From positions 1-14,692 of the forward strand of contig JAJZQR010000120.1 in NCBI GenBank assembly GCA_021806765.1: a stretch of DNA of 14,692 nt, read 5' to 3'. This DNA is from Chloroflexota bacterium (GTDB taxonomy: Bacteria; Chloroflexota; UBA6077). Below, in pieces: positions 6,657 to 14,147 of the stretch. The first letter of the stretch is position 1; every line of letters begins with the position of its first letter. The position numbers and the translations under genes were made by a program. The notes beneath the pieces are model-generated. The model was given only the letters and a program-made list of their open reading frames with translations. It was not told the origin of the DNA and did no database searches.

Positions 6657-7157
6657 TCAGTTCGCCGCCTCAGTCTCCGAAATGTCCCGCAGAACCCTGG
6701 CCGGGTTGCCGGCCACGACAGTGTAAGGGGGAACGTCCCTGGTCACAACACTCCCAGCGCCCACGACGGCCCCTTCGCCGACGGTGATTCCGCACAGGAT
6801 AGTGGCGTTGCTGCCGATGGAGGCGCGGCGCCTGACCGTGGTCGGGAGCATCTCCCAGTCCGAGTCCGTCTGCAATTCGCCGCTGTCGGTGGTTGACCGC
6901 GGGTAACGATCGTTGGTGAACATGACCCCATGGCCGATGAACACCTCGTCCTCGATGGTCACACCCTCGCAGATGAAGCTGTGACTGGACACCTTGACTC
7001 GGCTACCGACCCTGGCTCCCTTCTGGATCTCGACGAAGGTACCGATCCTGGTCTCGTCGCCGATCTCGCACCCGTAGAGGTTGACGAAGGCGTGGACCCG
7101 CACATCCCTGCCCAGCTTCACGTCCGGAGCTATCCGGATCCCATCCCCATCGTTCAT
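6657..7157 (-). CDS. Hexapeptide-repeat sugar N-acetyltransferase (WbpD/WlbB-like)
   Basis: A 166-residue left-handed beta-helix acyltransferase. Repeating hexapeptides with Ile/Val at the turn positions run from about residue 8 to 76 and again from 113 to 150 (IGSNATILCGITVGEGAVVG), followed by the common end motif VVAGNPARVLRD. The insertion with GHGVMFTNDRYPR (75-87) is typical of the WbpD/WlbB group, which transfers acetyl from acetyl-CoA to the 3-amino group of UDP-GlcNAc3N-uronic acid. The ATG overlaps the stop of the dehydrogenase gene by 4 bases (ATGA, 7154-7157), so the two are translationally coupled, and this pairing supports a shared sugar-nucleotide pathway. Acetylation of a different amino sugar cannot be excluded. 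Confidence 0.9.
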   Translation of the reverse strand: MNDGDGIRIAPDVKLGRDVRVHAFVNLYGCEIGDETRIGTFVEIQKGARVGSRVKVSSHSFICEGVTIEDEVFIGHGVMFTNDRYPRSTTDSGELQTDSDWEMLPTTVRRRASIGSNATILCGITVGEGAVVGAGSVVTRDVPPYTVVAGNPARVLRDISETEAAN

Positions 7158-8167
7158 CGCAGCTTCTCCCAGGACCCGCCGTTGTGCAGCGACTTGTCGG
7201 CGGCTTCCAGGATGCGCATCACCTCAAGCCCCACACTGGCGTCGCTCCTGGAGACCCCGTGGTCCTGGATGGCCTCCAGAAACTGCGAGCACTCCTTCTG
7301 CAACGGCTCCGTCCACTCTATCGGGACCGGCACACCATCGCCGTCATAGTAGGATGCGTGGAACTCTGGTTCCGTGTCGGAATAGGGGGGGATCTCCACC
7401 CGCTTGTCGAAGATCACCACCTTGTCCTGGGCCGCTATGTCGTTGTACAGCAGCATCTTCTTGCTGCCCACGATGGTGTACCGCCGGACCTTGACGGGAT
7501 CCAGCCAGCTGACCCGTACGTCTGCGAGCACCTCGTTGGGGAAGCGCAGGCTCACGTGGGCCACGTCGTGAATGCCCCGTGTCCTCTGCACGAAGATCCC
7601 CCCACGGGCGCTAACCGCATCGGGATCGAGGGCGAGAATATAGAGCAGGATGGACACGTCGTGAGGCGCAAGATCCCACAGCACGTTGATATCGGGCTGG
7701 AAGAGGCCCAGGTTCACCCGGATGCCGTTGATGTAGTAGATCTCTCCCAACTCACCGCTGGCGACGATCTCCTTCACCGCCTCCACGGCTGGATTGTAAA
7801 CGAAAGTGTGCCCGACCATGACCACCAACTGCCGGCGGTCTGCTTCCTCGATGATCTGCTCTGCCTCCGCGACGCTTGCAGCCAGGGGCTTCTCCACCAG
7901 CACGTGCTTCCCCGCCCGCAGCGCTCGTATGGCCAGGGCACAGTGGGTCGACACCGGCGTAGCCAGGACCACGGCGTTTACGTTCGATTCCAACAGAGCC
8001 TCGTAACTGGAAGTGGTCCGCACATCCGGGTAGAGGCTCCTGATATGGTCCAGTCTGTCCTGCCGGAAATCGCACACCCACTCGAGCGATGAATCCGGCA
8101 GCGTGTAGAAGTTGCGGGCCAGCTTTGGCCCCCAGTAGCCGCAGCCGACAACACCAACCCTAATCAT
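7154..8167 (-). CDS. Gfo/Idh/MocA sugar-nucleotide dehydrogenase (WbpB/WlbA-like)
   Basis: A 337-residue NAD(P)-dependent oxidoreductase. The N-terminal Rossmann domain has GVVGCGYWG (5-13) and the family mark EKP (92-94); the C-terminal alpha/beta domain has WDLAPHDVSILL, with H169 and D170 at the usual catalytic positions. Followed by an N-acetyltransferase of the WbpD type, it probably oxidises C3 of a UDP-N-acetylglucosaminuronate-like substrate, giving the 3-keto sugar that an aminotransferase would convert to the amine. GGGAGGAA lies about 11 bases before the ATG at 8167, and the upstream phosphoglycosyl transferase gene ends 18 bases away, so they are in one operon. The exact sugar is inferred from context. 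Confidence 0.9.
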   Translation of the reverse strand: MIRVGVVGCGYWGPKLARNFYTLPDSSLEWVCDFRQDRLDHIRSLYPDVRTTSSYEALLESNVNAVVLATPVSTHCALAIRALRAGKHVLVEKPLAASVAEAEQIIEEADRRQLVVMVGHTFVYNPAVEAVKEIVASGELGEIYYINGIRVNLGLFQPDINVLWDLAPHDVSILLYILALDPDAVSARGGIFVQRTRGIHDVAHVSLRFPNEVLADVRVSWLDPVKVRRYTIVGSKKMLLYNDIAAQDKVVIFDKRVEIPPYSDTEPEFHASYYDGDGVPVPIEWTEPLQKECSQFLEAIQDHGVSRSDASVGLEVMRILEAADKSLHNGGSWEKLR

Positions 8168-8185
8168 CAGTCTCGGTTCCTCCCG

Positions 8186-8863
8186 CTATCCGGCACCCTT
8201 GCCCTTCAACACTGCGAACGGAGTCATCAACAGGATCTTGAGATCCATCCCGAGGGACAGATGCTCGATGTAGTAGAGGTCCATGGCGACCGCATCATCG
8301 AAGCTTACCAGGTTCCTGCCTCTCACCTGCCACCAGCCCGTGATGCCCGGCGACACCTTCAGCCGCTGCTTGTGCCACTCCTGATACAGCTCCACCTCGT
8401 AGGGAATGGCTGGCCGGGGTCCCACGAGGCTCATATCTCCTCGCAACACGTTTATCAACTGCGGTAGCTCGTCGATGCTGGTCTTCCGAAGGATGCGCCC
8501 GAGCCCGGTGATCCGAGGGTCTCGCTCCAACTTCGCGCTCTTGCCGTTGGCCGGAGCCTGATCGTGTCCGGCGATCAGCGCCGCCACGTGATCCCTGTGG
8601 ATCGAGACATCGGCGTTGTGGCACATGGAGCGAAACTTCAGAAAGGTGAAGGGCCTGCCATCCTTGCCGACGCGGGTCTGGCGAAAGATCACCGGGCCTG
8701 CCGAGTGGAGCTTGATGAGCAGCGCCAGGACCGCCAGAACGGGCGACAGGATCAACAGGGCCATGGCACTCAGCACCAGGTCCACGACCCTCTTTGTGCG
8801 CAGGTAGCCCTTGTCTTGAACATCCACCTGGATGGCAAGGGCAGCAATTCCCTGGCTCGACAT
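8186..8863 (-). CDS. Initiating phosphoglycosyl transferase (bacterial sugar transferase family)
   Basis: A 225-residue monotopic phosphoglycosyl transferase of the short PglC-like type, which transfers a sugar phosphate from a UDP-sugar to undecaprenyl phosphate and starts the lipid-linked repeat unit at the cytoplasmic face of the membrane. The N-terminal helix (about 26-50) contains the helix-breaking LSPVL (P41) of the re-entrant membrane segment. Then come [31 protein letters not shown] with the catalytic Asp-Glu pair D131/E132, SLVGPRP, and [16 protein letters not shown]. The ATG at 8863 is chosen because AAAGGA lies about 7 bases upstream and the protein then begins right before the membrane helix; a 93-codon upstream extension overlaps the neighbouring deacetylase gene and shows no family features. 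Confidence 0.93.
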   Translation of the reverse strand: MSSQGIAALAIQVDVQDKGYLRTKRVVDLVLSAMALLILSPVLAVLALLIKLHSAGPVIFRQTRVGKDGRPFTFLKFRSMCHNADVSIHRDHVAALIAGHDQAPANGKSAKLERDPRITGLGRILRKTSIDELPQLINVLRGDMSLVGPRPAIPYEVELYQEWHKQRLKVSPGITGWWQVRGRNLVSFDDAVAMDLYYIEHLSLGMDLKILLMTPFAVLKGKGAG

Positions 8864-8936
8864 TTCGCTTTCCTTTGAATTGCAGACGGGGTCCGCGAAG
8901 GGGATCGACACTTCGCCAGAACGGTGCCCAGGAGAC

Positions 8937-10256
8937 CTACCAGTCCCGCCGTGCCGTCTGGACGGCGCCGGCCGCCTCGCGGCTTCTGTTCGGCGCCTCA
9001 CGTGCAACCGCTTCCACGGGAAGCAGGTCGATGCCGCCATCAACCAGCCGGATTTCCCCCATCGTTCCCCCAGGCAGAGCATTGAGTGACTCGGCTTCGG
9101 CTCGGGCTCGCCACCAGCGCGCGACTTCTCGGGGCAGAGCATGCCAGTAATCGTCTCGATCCCGCATGGCTCGCAGGAACCGCTCGTACACTGCCAGCCG
9201 GCTGGGATCGCGCAGATAGTCGGGATGGGTCAGCGACAGGGCCATGCCGCTATACCGTCTGATGAACTCCACCTTCTCCAGCCACAACTTCGGCGTCGTC
9301 TCCCCCAGGGTAACCAGAAGGGTGTGGTCCTGGACGAGGGTATATGGCAACTCGACGAAGCGCCCCATCATGAATGGCCAGATGCTCATGGTCCCGCCGG
9401 GGATCGGCTCGAAGGGATCCGTATCGAAGAACGAGCTATCGTACTCGATCTCCAGGGCCTGCATCCACTCCGGGTTCCGATGGGTCATCGGTGACCGAAA
9501 GCCGGCGGCACCCCATTCCTTCAGGTACCGGTTGATGCGCTCAGCCCGCCTCAGGAAGGTCGTCTCGGATGAGAACAGCTTGCCATCGTGCTTCAGGCCG
9601 TGGACTCCGACTTCGAAGCCCCGCTCCCGCAACTCTTCCAAGAGGTCTACGTCCACCGGATAGAGTTCCGGGACGAAGTTGAAGGAAGAGCGGAAGCCGA
9701 GACCTTCCTCCAGATTAGCGATCTCCCGTACGAACTGCTGGCCATGGTTCGCCTCGACGTCGTGGGTCAGAACGAAGGCGAACCGTTTGCCGTCCGGCCA
9801 GAAGTGAAGGTAACGGACACTCTCTACACCCTTCTCTTCCAGAAGCCAGCGGACCGTGTCAAACTGATGGCGGACGTAACGATCTTCAATCGGCCACTGC
9901 AACGACGATTCGTTCTTGCGCCCGGCCACCAGCAGTCGGCGCAGAATCGAGCGCGTCCAGGTGGGCAACAGAGCCCTAACCCCATAATAGACACGCTTGG
10001 CTCCGCTCAACCGCCAGTGGTCCGGCCCAAACTGGCCCTCGGCCAGGATGGCGGGAAGGATCTCCTGCAGGGACACTTCGCCTGGTGGAAGAGCCAGGCC
10101 CTGCAGGCACCCGAGGGCTTCTTGGCCCGCAGCCAGCCAGTCGCCCTGGACTGATCGATCGTCCACCAACTTCCAGAATGCCCACGGAGCGTTGTCTTCC
10201 TGCACCAGCTTACCGAAGACGAGCGGTTTGCTCGCCTCGGTCACCGAAGGTGCCAT
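8937..10256 (-). CDS. NodB-like polysaccharide deacetylase with extended N-terminal region
   Basis: A 439-residue protein with a polysaccharide deacetylase (carbohydrate esterase family 4-like) domain from about residue 155 to 350. The metal-binding set is visible: Asp of LTHDVE (D166) and two His in GVHGLKHDGKL (H219, H223); later GFRSP (252-256) matches the conserved Arg-Pro motif and LTHPDYL the last His motif. It would remove N- or O-acetyl groups from a glycan. No signal peptide or membrane helix is visible, so it may act in the cytoplasm or on lipid-linked intermediates; the 150-residue N-terminal region is not recognised. The ATG at 10256 follows GGAGAG, which is better placed than for the upstream TTG at 10271. 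It sits 28 bases after another deacetylase-like gene. Confidence 0.82.
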   Translation of the reverse strand: MAPSVTEASKPLVFGKLVQEDNAPWAFWKLVDDRSVQGDWLAAGQEALGCLQGLALPPGEVSLQEILPAILAEGQFGPDHWRLSGAKRVYYGVRALLPTWTRSILRRLLVAGRKNESSLQWPIEDRYVRHQFDTVRWLLEEKGVESVRYLHFWPDGKRFAFVLTHDVEANHGQQFVREIANLEEGLGFRSSFNFVPELYPVDVDLLEELRERGFEVGVHGLKHDGKLFSSETTFLRRAERINRYLKEWGAAGFRSPMTHRNPEWMQALEIEYDSSFFDTDPFEPIPGGTMSIWPFMMGRFVELPYTLVQDHTLLVTLGETTPKLWLEKVEFIRRYSGMALSLTHPDYLRDPSRLAVYERFLRAMRDRDDYWHALPREVARWWRARAEAESLNALPGGTMGEIRLVDGGIDLLPVEAVAREAPNRSREAAGAVQTARRDW

Positions 10257-10284
10257 TCGATCGCTCTCCAACCGTCCCGCACAG

Positions 10285-11739
10285 CTATCTCCTGATCAAG
10301 CTCCATTCGGCCGTCGAAACCGTGCCGGAGTCCGCTGAAGCAACCTGCAGCCGCACCTCATCGATCCCCTGTGGCACCGCAAAGTCGACGTGGGCCTGGC
10401 TCCACTGGCCCCGCTTCACGGGCATCCTAGAGTCCTGCGTGCTGACGACCTGCGAGGAGCTGTCGAGAAGGCCGACGCTTGCCAGGGTCTCGGGGACCAC
10501 CGAGGTGTCGGCCCTTTGCTGGAAGGAGAAGCGATAGTTCCCACCAGCCAGCACCGGCAATTCCACAGTCCGGAAGATTGACTGATCGGTCACTTGCAGA
10601 TAGCCGGAACCGCTCGGCCCGCCCGTCCTAAACCACTTCGGCGTGCCCGACTCGACCTCGAAAGAGGAGGGCACACCGGTCGTTGCACTCTCTCGCGTAA
10701 ACTGTCGATTTCGTATCAACTCGAAACCGGCCTGGAGATATTCGGGTTTGCCATATCGCAGGATCCGGTAGAACTCGCTCGGCTTGACGATGACGGCATC
10801 GTTGGCCAGGAGATAGTCGATTAACTTCTGAACGTCGCTAACGTCGATGTTCAGCCCCTCTGCCCCAAACGGCTCGACTCGCTCAAAGTCCATGAACCAG
10901 GCCATAGGGCCGTCCACCACCTGGCGGACCCGCTGGGTGATGTCTCCATTCTTGGCGTTCTCTGCGGCCGCCACCCCTCCCCAGAGCCTGTAGGGCCACT
11001 GCGCCTGCGACGCGGGCAAACCATGGCGAAGCAGGAACCCGCCGTCCAGAGGGGAAGCGCCGCTGGCAGCCCAATCGAAGTATCGGCGGGCCACAGCCAG
11101 TTGCTTGTCGCCCGCGTCGTTGTAAGGCCACACCAGCCCGCGCACTTTGCCCGTGCCGATGTGGCTCTCGATCATGGCTTGGCTCACCTGGAGCTCCACG
11201 TCCAACTGCGCATCCGATATGGTCGGCGTATCCGGATGGGACAGCGTCCCGTCGATTATGTCCCATCCTGCCCGATCCAATTCACCGACCTGCGGCCAGG
11301 ACAGCCTGGAATCCTGCCCCACCAGATTGGTGACCACCACCACGCCGGCCTCTAAGCCGTAGCGCTCCAGGAGCGGATAGGCCAGAGTGTAGGCAGTGTC
11401 ATTGGTATCGTCAAAGCAGAGGGTGACCAGTGGGCGCCAAGGGATCACGAGGTCCTTGTTGGGGATAGGTGTAGCCGACTGAACAGATGGAAGCGATACG
11501 GACGGCACAGGAGCAGCAGCGGCAATCGTTGTCGCCGCAGGCTCAGTCAAGGCACTGGTATACATACTCGTAGGCTCCGCCGGAACGCGCGAGGCAAAAA
11601 ACTGGAGCCTCGTGTCCATCAATACGAAGACCAGAAAGACCACGAGCGCAACGACAGCAATGAGGTTGAGAGCAACCAGGTTGCTGTCCGGTACCCGTAA
11701 GATCGTTCTCTGGACCGCCTGTTTCAAACCGTGCAACAC
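10285..11739 (-). CDS. Membrane-anchored, degenerate NodB-like protein with C-terminal beta-sandwich
   Basis: A 484-residue protein. A short cytoplasmic N-terminus, one membrane helix (about 21-41) and a Pro/Ala/Ser/Thr-rich linker (52-95) place the rest outside the membrane. Residues about 100-325 resemble a NodB deacetylase: VTLCFDDTND (105-114) for motif 1, GTLSHPD (164-170) for motif 2 and LVWPYNDAG (202-210) for motif 3. At motif 2 the first metal-binding His is Gly164 (family HTxxHP, here GTLSHP), so catalysis is doubtful. Residues about 335-484 look like a carbohydrate-binding jelly roll of the CBM4/9 sort (GFELIRNRQF start, LAGGNYRFSF core, WSQAHVDF). The start at 11739 is GTG, with a weak GGTGAG. 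It could be a glycan-binding scaffold rather than an enzyme. Confidence 0.75.
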   Translation of the reverse strand: MLHGLKQAVQRTILRVPDSNLVALNLIAVVALVVFLVFVLMDTRLQFFASRVPAEPTSMYTSALTEPAATTIAAAAPVPSVSLPSVQSATPIPNKDLVIPWRPLVTLCFDDTNDTAYTLAYPLLERYGLEAGVVVVTNLVGQDSRLSWPQVGELDRAGWDIIDGTLSHPDTPTISDAQLDVELQVSQAMIESHIGTGKVRGLVWPYNDAGDKQLAVARRYFDWAASGASPLDGGFLLRHGLPASQAQWPYRLWGGVAAAENAKNGDITQRVRQVVDGPMAWFMDFERVEPFGAEGLNIDVSDVQKLIDYLLANDAVIVKPSEFYRILRYGKPEYLQAGFELIRNRQFTRESATTGVPSSFEVESGTPKWFRTGGPSGSGYLQVTDQSIFRTVELPVLAGGNYRFSFQQRADTSVVPETLASVGLLDSSSQVVSTQDSRMPVKRGQWSQAHVDFAVPQGIDEVRLQVASADSGTVSTAEWSLIRR

Positions 11740-11780
11740 ATCTCACCGTAGACTGCGGATTTCGAGTTGCGAACGCAGGT

Positions 11781-12908
11781 CTATGCCGAATGCCCGTACA
11801 GCAACTCGCCGATGGTTCTGCAGACCCAACTGGGCGAGCGGGTGATGACCGACGAAAGTAATCCCTGAGTGCGCCCTGCCAACCGAGTGGAGGGTGGCTG
11901 GTCAGCCAGAACAGAGTAGCGGACCAACTTCTCCTCGGTGCCCCAAGCTCGCTTGAACTCCAGAAGTCCCTGGTTGTGAAGGTCCGTTCTTCCCCAGTCG
12001 AACAGGCGGTAACCCTGTCCGCATCCCCATCGCATGGCATGCCATAACAACAGGTTGTTGGGACGCAATCCCCAGTAGGCGGGATCGGAGGCGCTGTACT
12101 TGTAGGTCAGCACCCCATTCCAGTGGAGAAACACCGCACCCGCCAGAAGTTGGGATTCCTTGTAGGCCAGAAGCACAAAGCCGAGACCCTGGCTGAGCAG
12201 CCGGTCCCAGAGCAGGCGAAAGAAGCGTAGCGGCTGAACTGGGGTTCCCAGGCGACGCCTGGTCTGAAGGTGCAAACCGTAGAAAAGCCAGAGGTCCGCC
12301 CAGCTCTCTCCCATACGGACGATCACCCCGCCCCTCTCCGCCTGTCGTATCGGCTGCTGCACCTTCGTCTTGTGGAAACGACGGAAGACCTCCAACGGAT
12401 CAACTGCAAGATGGCTCACGTGGCGTGCGACGGGCTCTTCGTGGTAGACCCCTTCTTGAGCCGGCAATTCCCAATGGACCTCGAGCCTGGGCCAACCATC
12501 ATTGCGTCGCCGCTCATCCAACTGCCAAGTCAGTTCCGTCAGCACTGAGTCGTTGGCGGCGAGTAGTGGAACGAAATCACTGAAGGGTAAAGCCACCAAG
12601 CGGCGACCCGTCAACCAACTTTGCACCTTCATTAGGGGAATCCCGCCAACCACCTGCCCAGATTGGTCGAGCGCTACCGCTAGCATTGACTCGTAGCCAT
12701 AGCAGTCGGCCAGCAGTCCGATCCAGTTCGGATGATGGAATGTGGTGGCATTCGGATTGTTCCGGATGAATTCCCTCCATGCAGGCTCAATGGCTGCAAG
12801 ACCGCTCCCCGCCATCAGTATCGGCTTCTGCTCTCCTCCGCGTGTTTCCGTGGCTCTATTTGCTGGAGCCGCCACGCCGACACCATGAGATACGCCCTGG
12901 CTTGACAT
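11781..12908 (-). CDS. FemAB/GNAT-fold protein of a polysaccharide locus
   Basis: A 375-residue soluble protein with a double GNAT fold of the FemAB/CelD type (acetyltransferase_6-like). Visible features are FHHPNWIGLLADCYGY (57-72), GGIPLMKV (88-95), the basic FHKTKVQQPIRQAERGGV (178-195), LLAGAVFLHW (254-263), the SASDPAYWGLRPNNLLLWH block (272-290) and the family-typical end RLFDWGRTD (301-309) and GLLEFKRAWGTEE (314-326). Relatives in exosortase-linked exopolysaccharide clusters sit next to NodB deacetylases, as here. Its reaction is unknown; transfer of an acyl or aminoacyl group onto a glycan is an inference. The ATG is only 3 bases after the preceding glycosyltransferase stop, pointing to translational coupling; no clear ribosome binding site is seen. 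Confidence 0.85.
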   Translation of the reverse strand: MSSQGVSHGVGVAAPANRATETRGGEQKPILMAGSGLAAIEPAWREFIRNNPNATTFHHPNWIGLLADCYGYESMLAVALDQSGQVVGGIPLMKVQSWLTGRRLVALPFSDFVPLLAANDSVLTELTWQLDERRRNDGWPRLEVHWELPAQEGVYHEEPVARHVSHLAVDPLEVFRRFHKTKVQQPIRQAERGGVIVRMGESWADLWLFYGLHLQTRRRLGTPVQPLRFFRLLWDRLLSQGLGFVLLAYKESQLLAGAVFLHWNGVLTYKYSASDPAYWGLRPNNLLLWHAMRWGCGQGYRLFDWGRTDLHNQGLLEFKRAWGTEEKLVRYSVLADQPPSTRLAGRTQGLLSSVITRSPSWVCRTIGELLYGHSA

Positions 12909-12911
12909 CCG

Positions 12912-14147
12912 TCACAACCTGCTCAAAGTGCGATCACGCACATCGCTTCTTCGAGACGGTGTACCCTCCAGAAGTTCCTCGAACACTCTAAGACACTTGA
13001 TACGCTCGATATCCCATTGATATGCCTCGTAGGCCCTCCTGGCGTTCTTCGCCATGTTTCGGCCCCGATCTGGACTTCTGTACAGTTCGAGAATAGCCCG
13101 GGCCAGGTCTAGCTCATCGCCCGGCTCGAAGAGCTTCAAGCAGGAGTCTTTGAAGTAGGCTTCGACTGCTCGGGTCCGGGAGATGATCACTGGCTTGTCC
13201 ATCGCCATGAACTCGAACATCTTGTTGGTGTGAACCATATCTGAGTAGACGTTCCGCCGAACCGGCACGAGCCCCACATCCGACGCTCCAAGCAACTGTA
13301 TCAACTGCTCCAGGGACACAAAGCCCCAGAAGCGCACTCGCTCTTCAAGTCCCAACTCGCGAGTCAAGGCAGTCAACTCCGGTTCATACTCCCCTCGCCC
13401 AAGGACGTTCAGCCGGAGACCAGGAATCTCATCCTTGAGGAGGGCAACCGCGCGAAGAGCGATATCCTGTCCGTAGCGCTTCTCAATAGCGCCGTGACAA
13501 GTCAGGTCAAATGTGGCCTTGTCTGGTGTGGCCCTCGCGGGCAGAGGCTTGAACAATCCCGTGTCGGGGACATTTAGAATAACCGTGATCTTATCGGCCT
13601 GAGCTCCGCGACTCACGTAGGTTTCCTTCAACTGCTCTGTCACGGTCAGTACCCGCTGCGCGTATCGCAGTGTCAACTGCTCCGACCGCACCAGCAGGCA
13701 GTACACCAGTCGTTTCCAGGTCGCATCCAGCCCCATCTTGGTAACCCAGATCTCCGGCATAGGCTCCTGCATGAAGACCACAACCTTTGCTCCCAGCAGC
13801 CTCGGCAAGAGAGTCACAAAGGCCAGCAAATCTGGCATGGTGTTAACCTGGACCACATCATAGCGGTTGCGAAGGTGCAGCCAGAATAACAGGGCTGCCG
13901 CCATCAGGAAGAAGGCGGTGTATTCCACCAGGTACCATGCCACACCCTTGCGCTGGTGAGAGATGGGCATCCGAAACACGTTTACGCCGTTCACCCGCTC
14001 CCGGAGGCGCTCAACTGAACTTCTCCGAGAGCAGATTACGTCGACCTGATAACCTAGACCCGCGAAGTACTCGGCCTGGCGGCGAGTAGAGAGTTCCTCG
14101 GGGTAGTAATAGTGCCGGACAATGCACACCCGTGCGACGTGGTTCAC
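12912..14147 (-). CDS. GT4-family glycosyltransferase
   Basis: A 411-residue GT-B fold glycosyltransferase that adds a sugar from a nucleotide donor to the growing lipid-linked oligosaccharide on the cytoplasmic face. The N-terminal domain begins with VCIVRHYYYPEELSTRRQAEY, where a ligand loop meets the acceptor, and has a hydrophobic helix at about 73-91, common for membrane-associated members. The donor-side domain has LTCHGAIEKRYGQD (215-228), LNVLGRGEY (246-254), and HTNKMFEFMAMDKPVI (306-321), where E312 is the second Glu of the family's E-x7-E pattern and the first is not kept. Its ATG overlaps the stop of the upstream glycosyltransferase gene by 4 bases (14144-14147), so they form one operon. 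The sugar transferred cannot be read from sequence. Confidence 0.9.
   Translation of the reverse strand: MNHVARVCIVRHYYYPEELSTRRQAEYFAGLGYQVDVICSRRSSVERLRERVNGVNVFRMPISHQRKGVAWYLVEYTAFFLMAAALLFWLHLRNRYDVVQVNTMPDLLAFVTLLPRLLGAKVVVFMQEPMPEIWVTKMGLDATWKRLVYCLLVRSEQLTLRYAQRVLTVTEQLKETYVSRGAQADKITVILNVPDTGLFKPLPARATPDKATFDLTCHGAIEKRYGQDIALRAVALLKDEIPGLRLNVLGRGEYEPELTALTRELGLEERVRFWGFVSLEQLIQLLGASDVGLVPVRRNVYSDMVHTNKMFEFMAMDKPVIISRTRAVEAYFKDSCLKLFEPGDELDLARAILELYRSPDRGRNMAKNARRAYEAYQWDIERIKCLRVFEELLEGTPSRRSDVRDRTLSRL

Noticed and set aside
7184..8092. Plus-strand open frame of 302 codons opposite the Gfo/Idh/MocA gene
   Set aside because: Antisense shadow of a confidently recognised enzyme; His- and Gln-rich product without any motif.
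8864..9142. Longer N-terminus for the phosphoglycosyl transferase
   Set aside because: The extension overlaps the deacetylase gene, shows no family pattern, and the internal ATG at 8863 has a proper ribosome binding site directly before the membrane helix.
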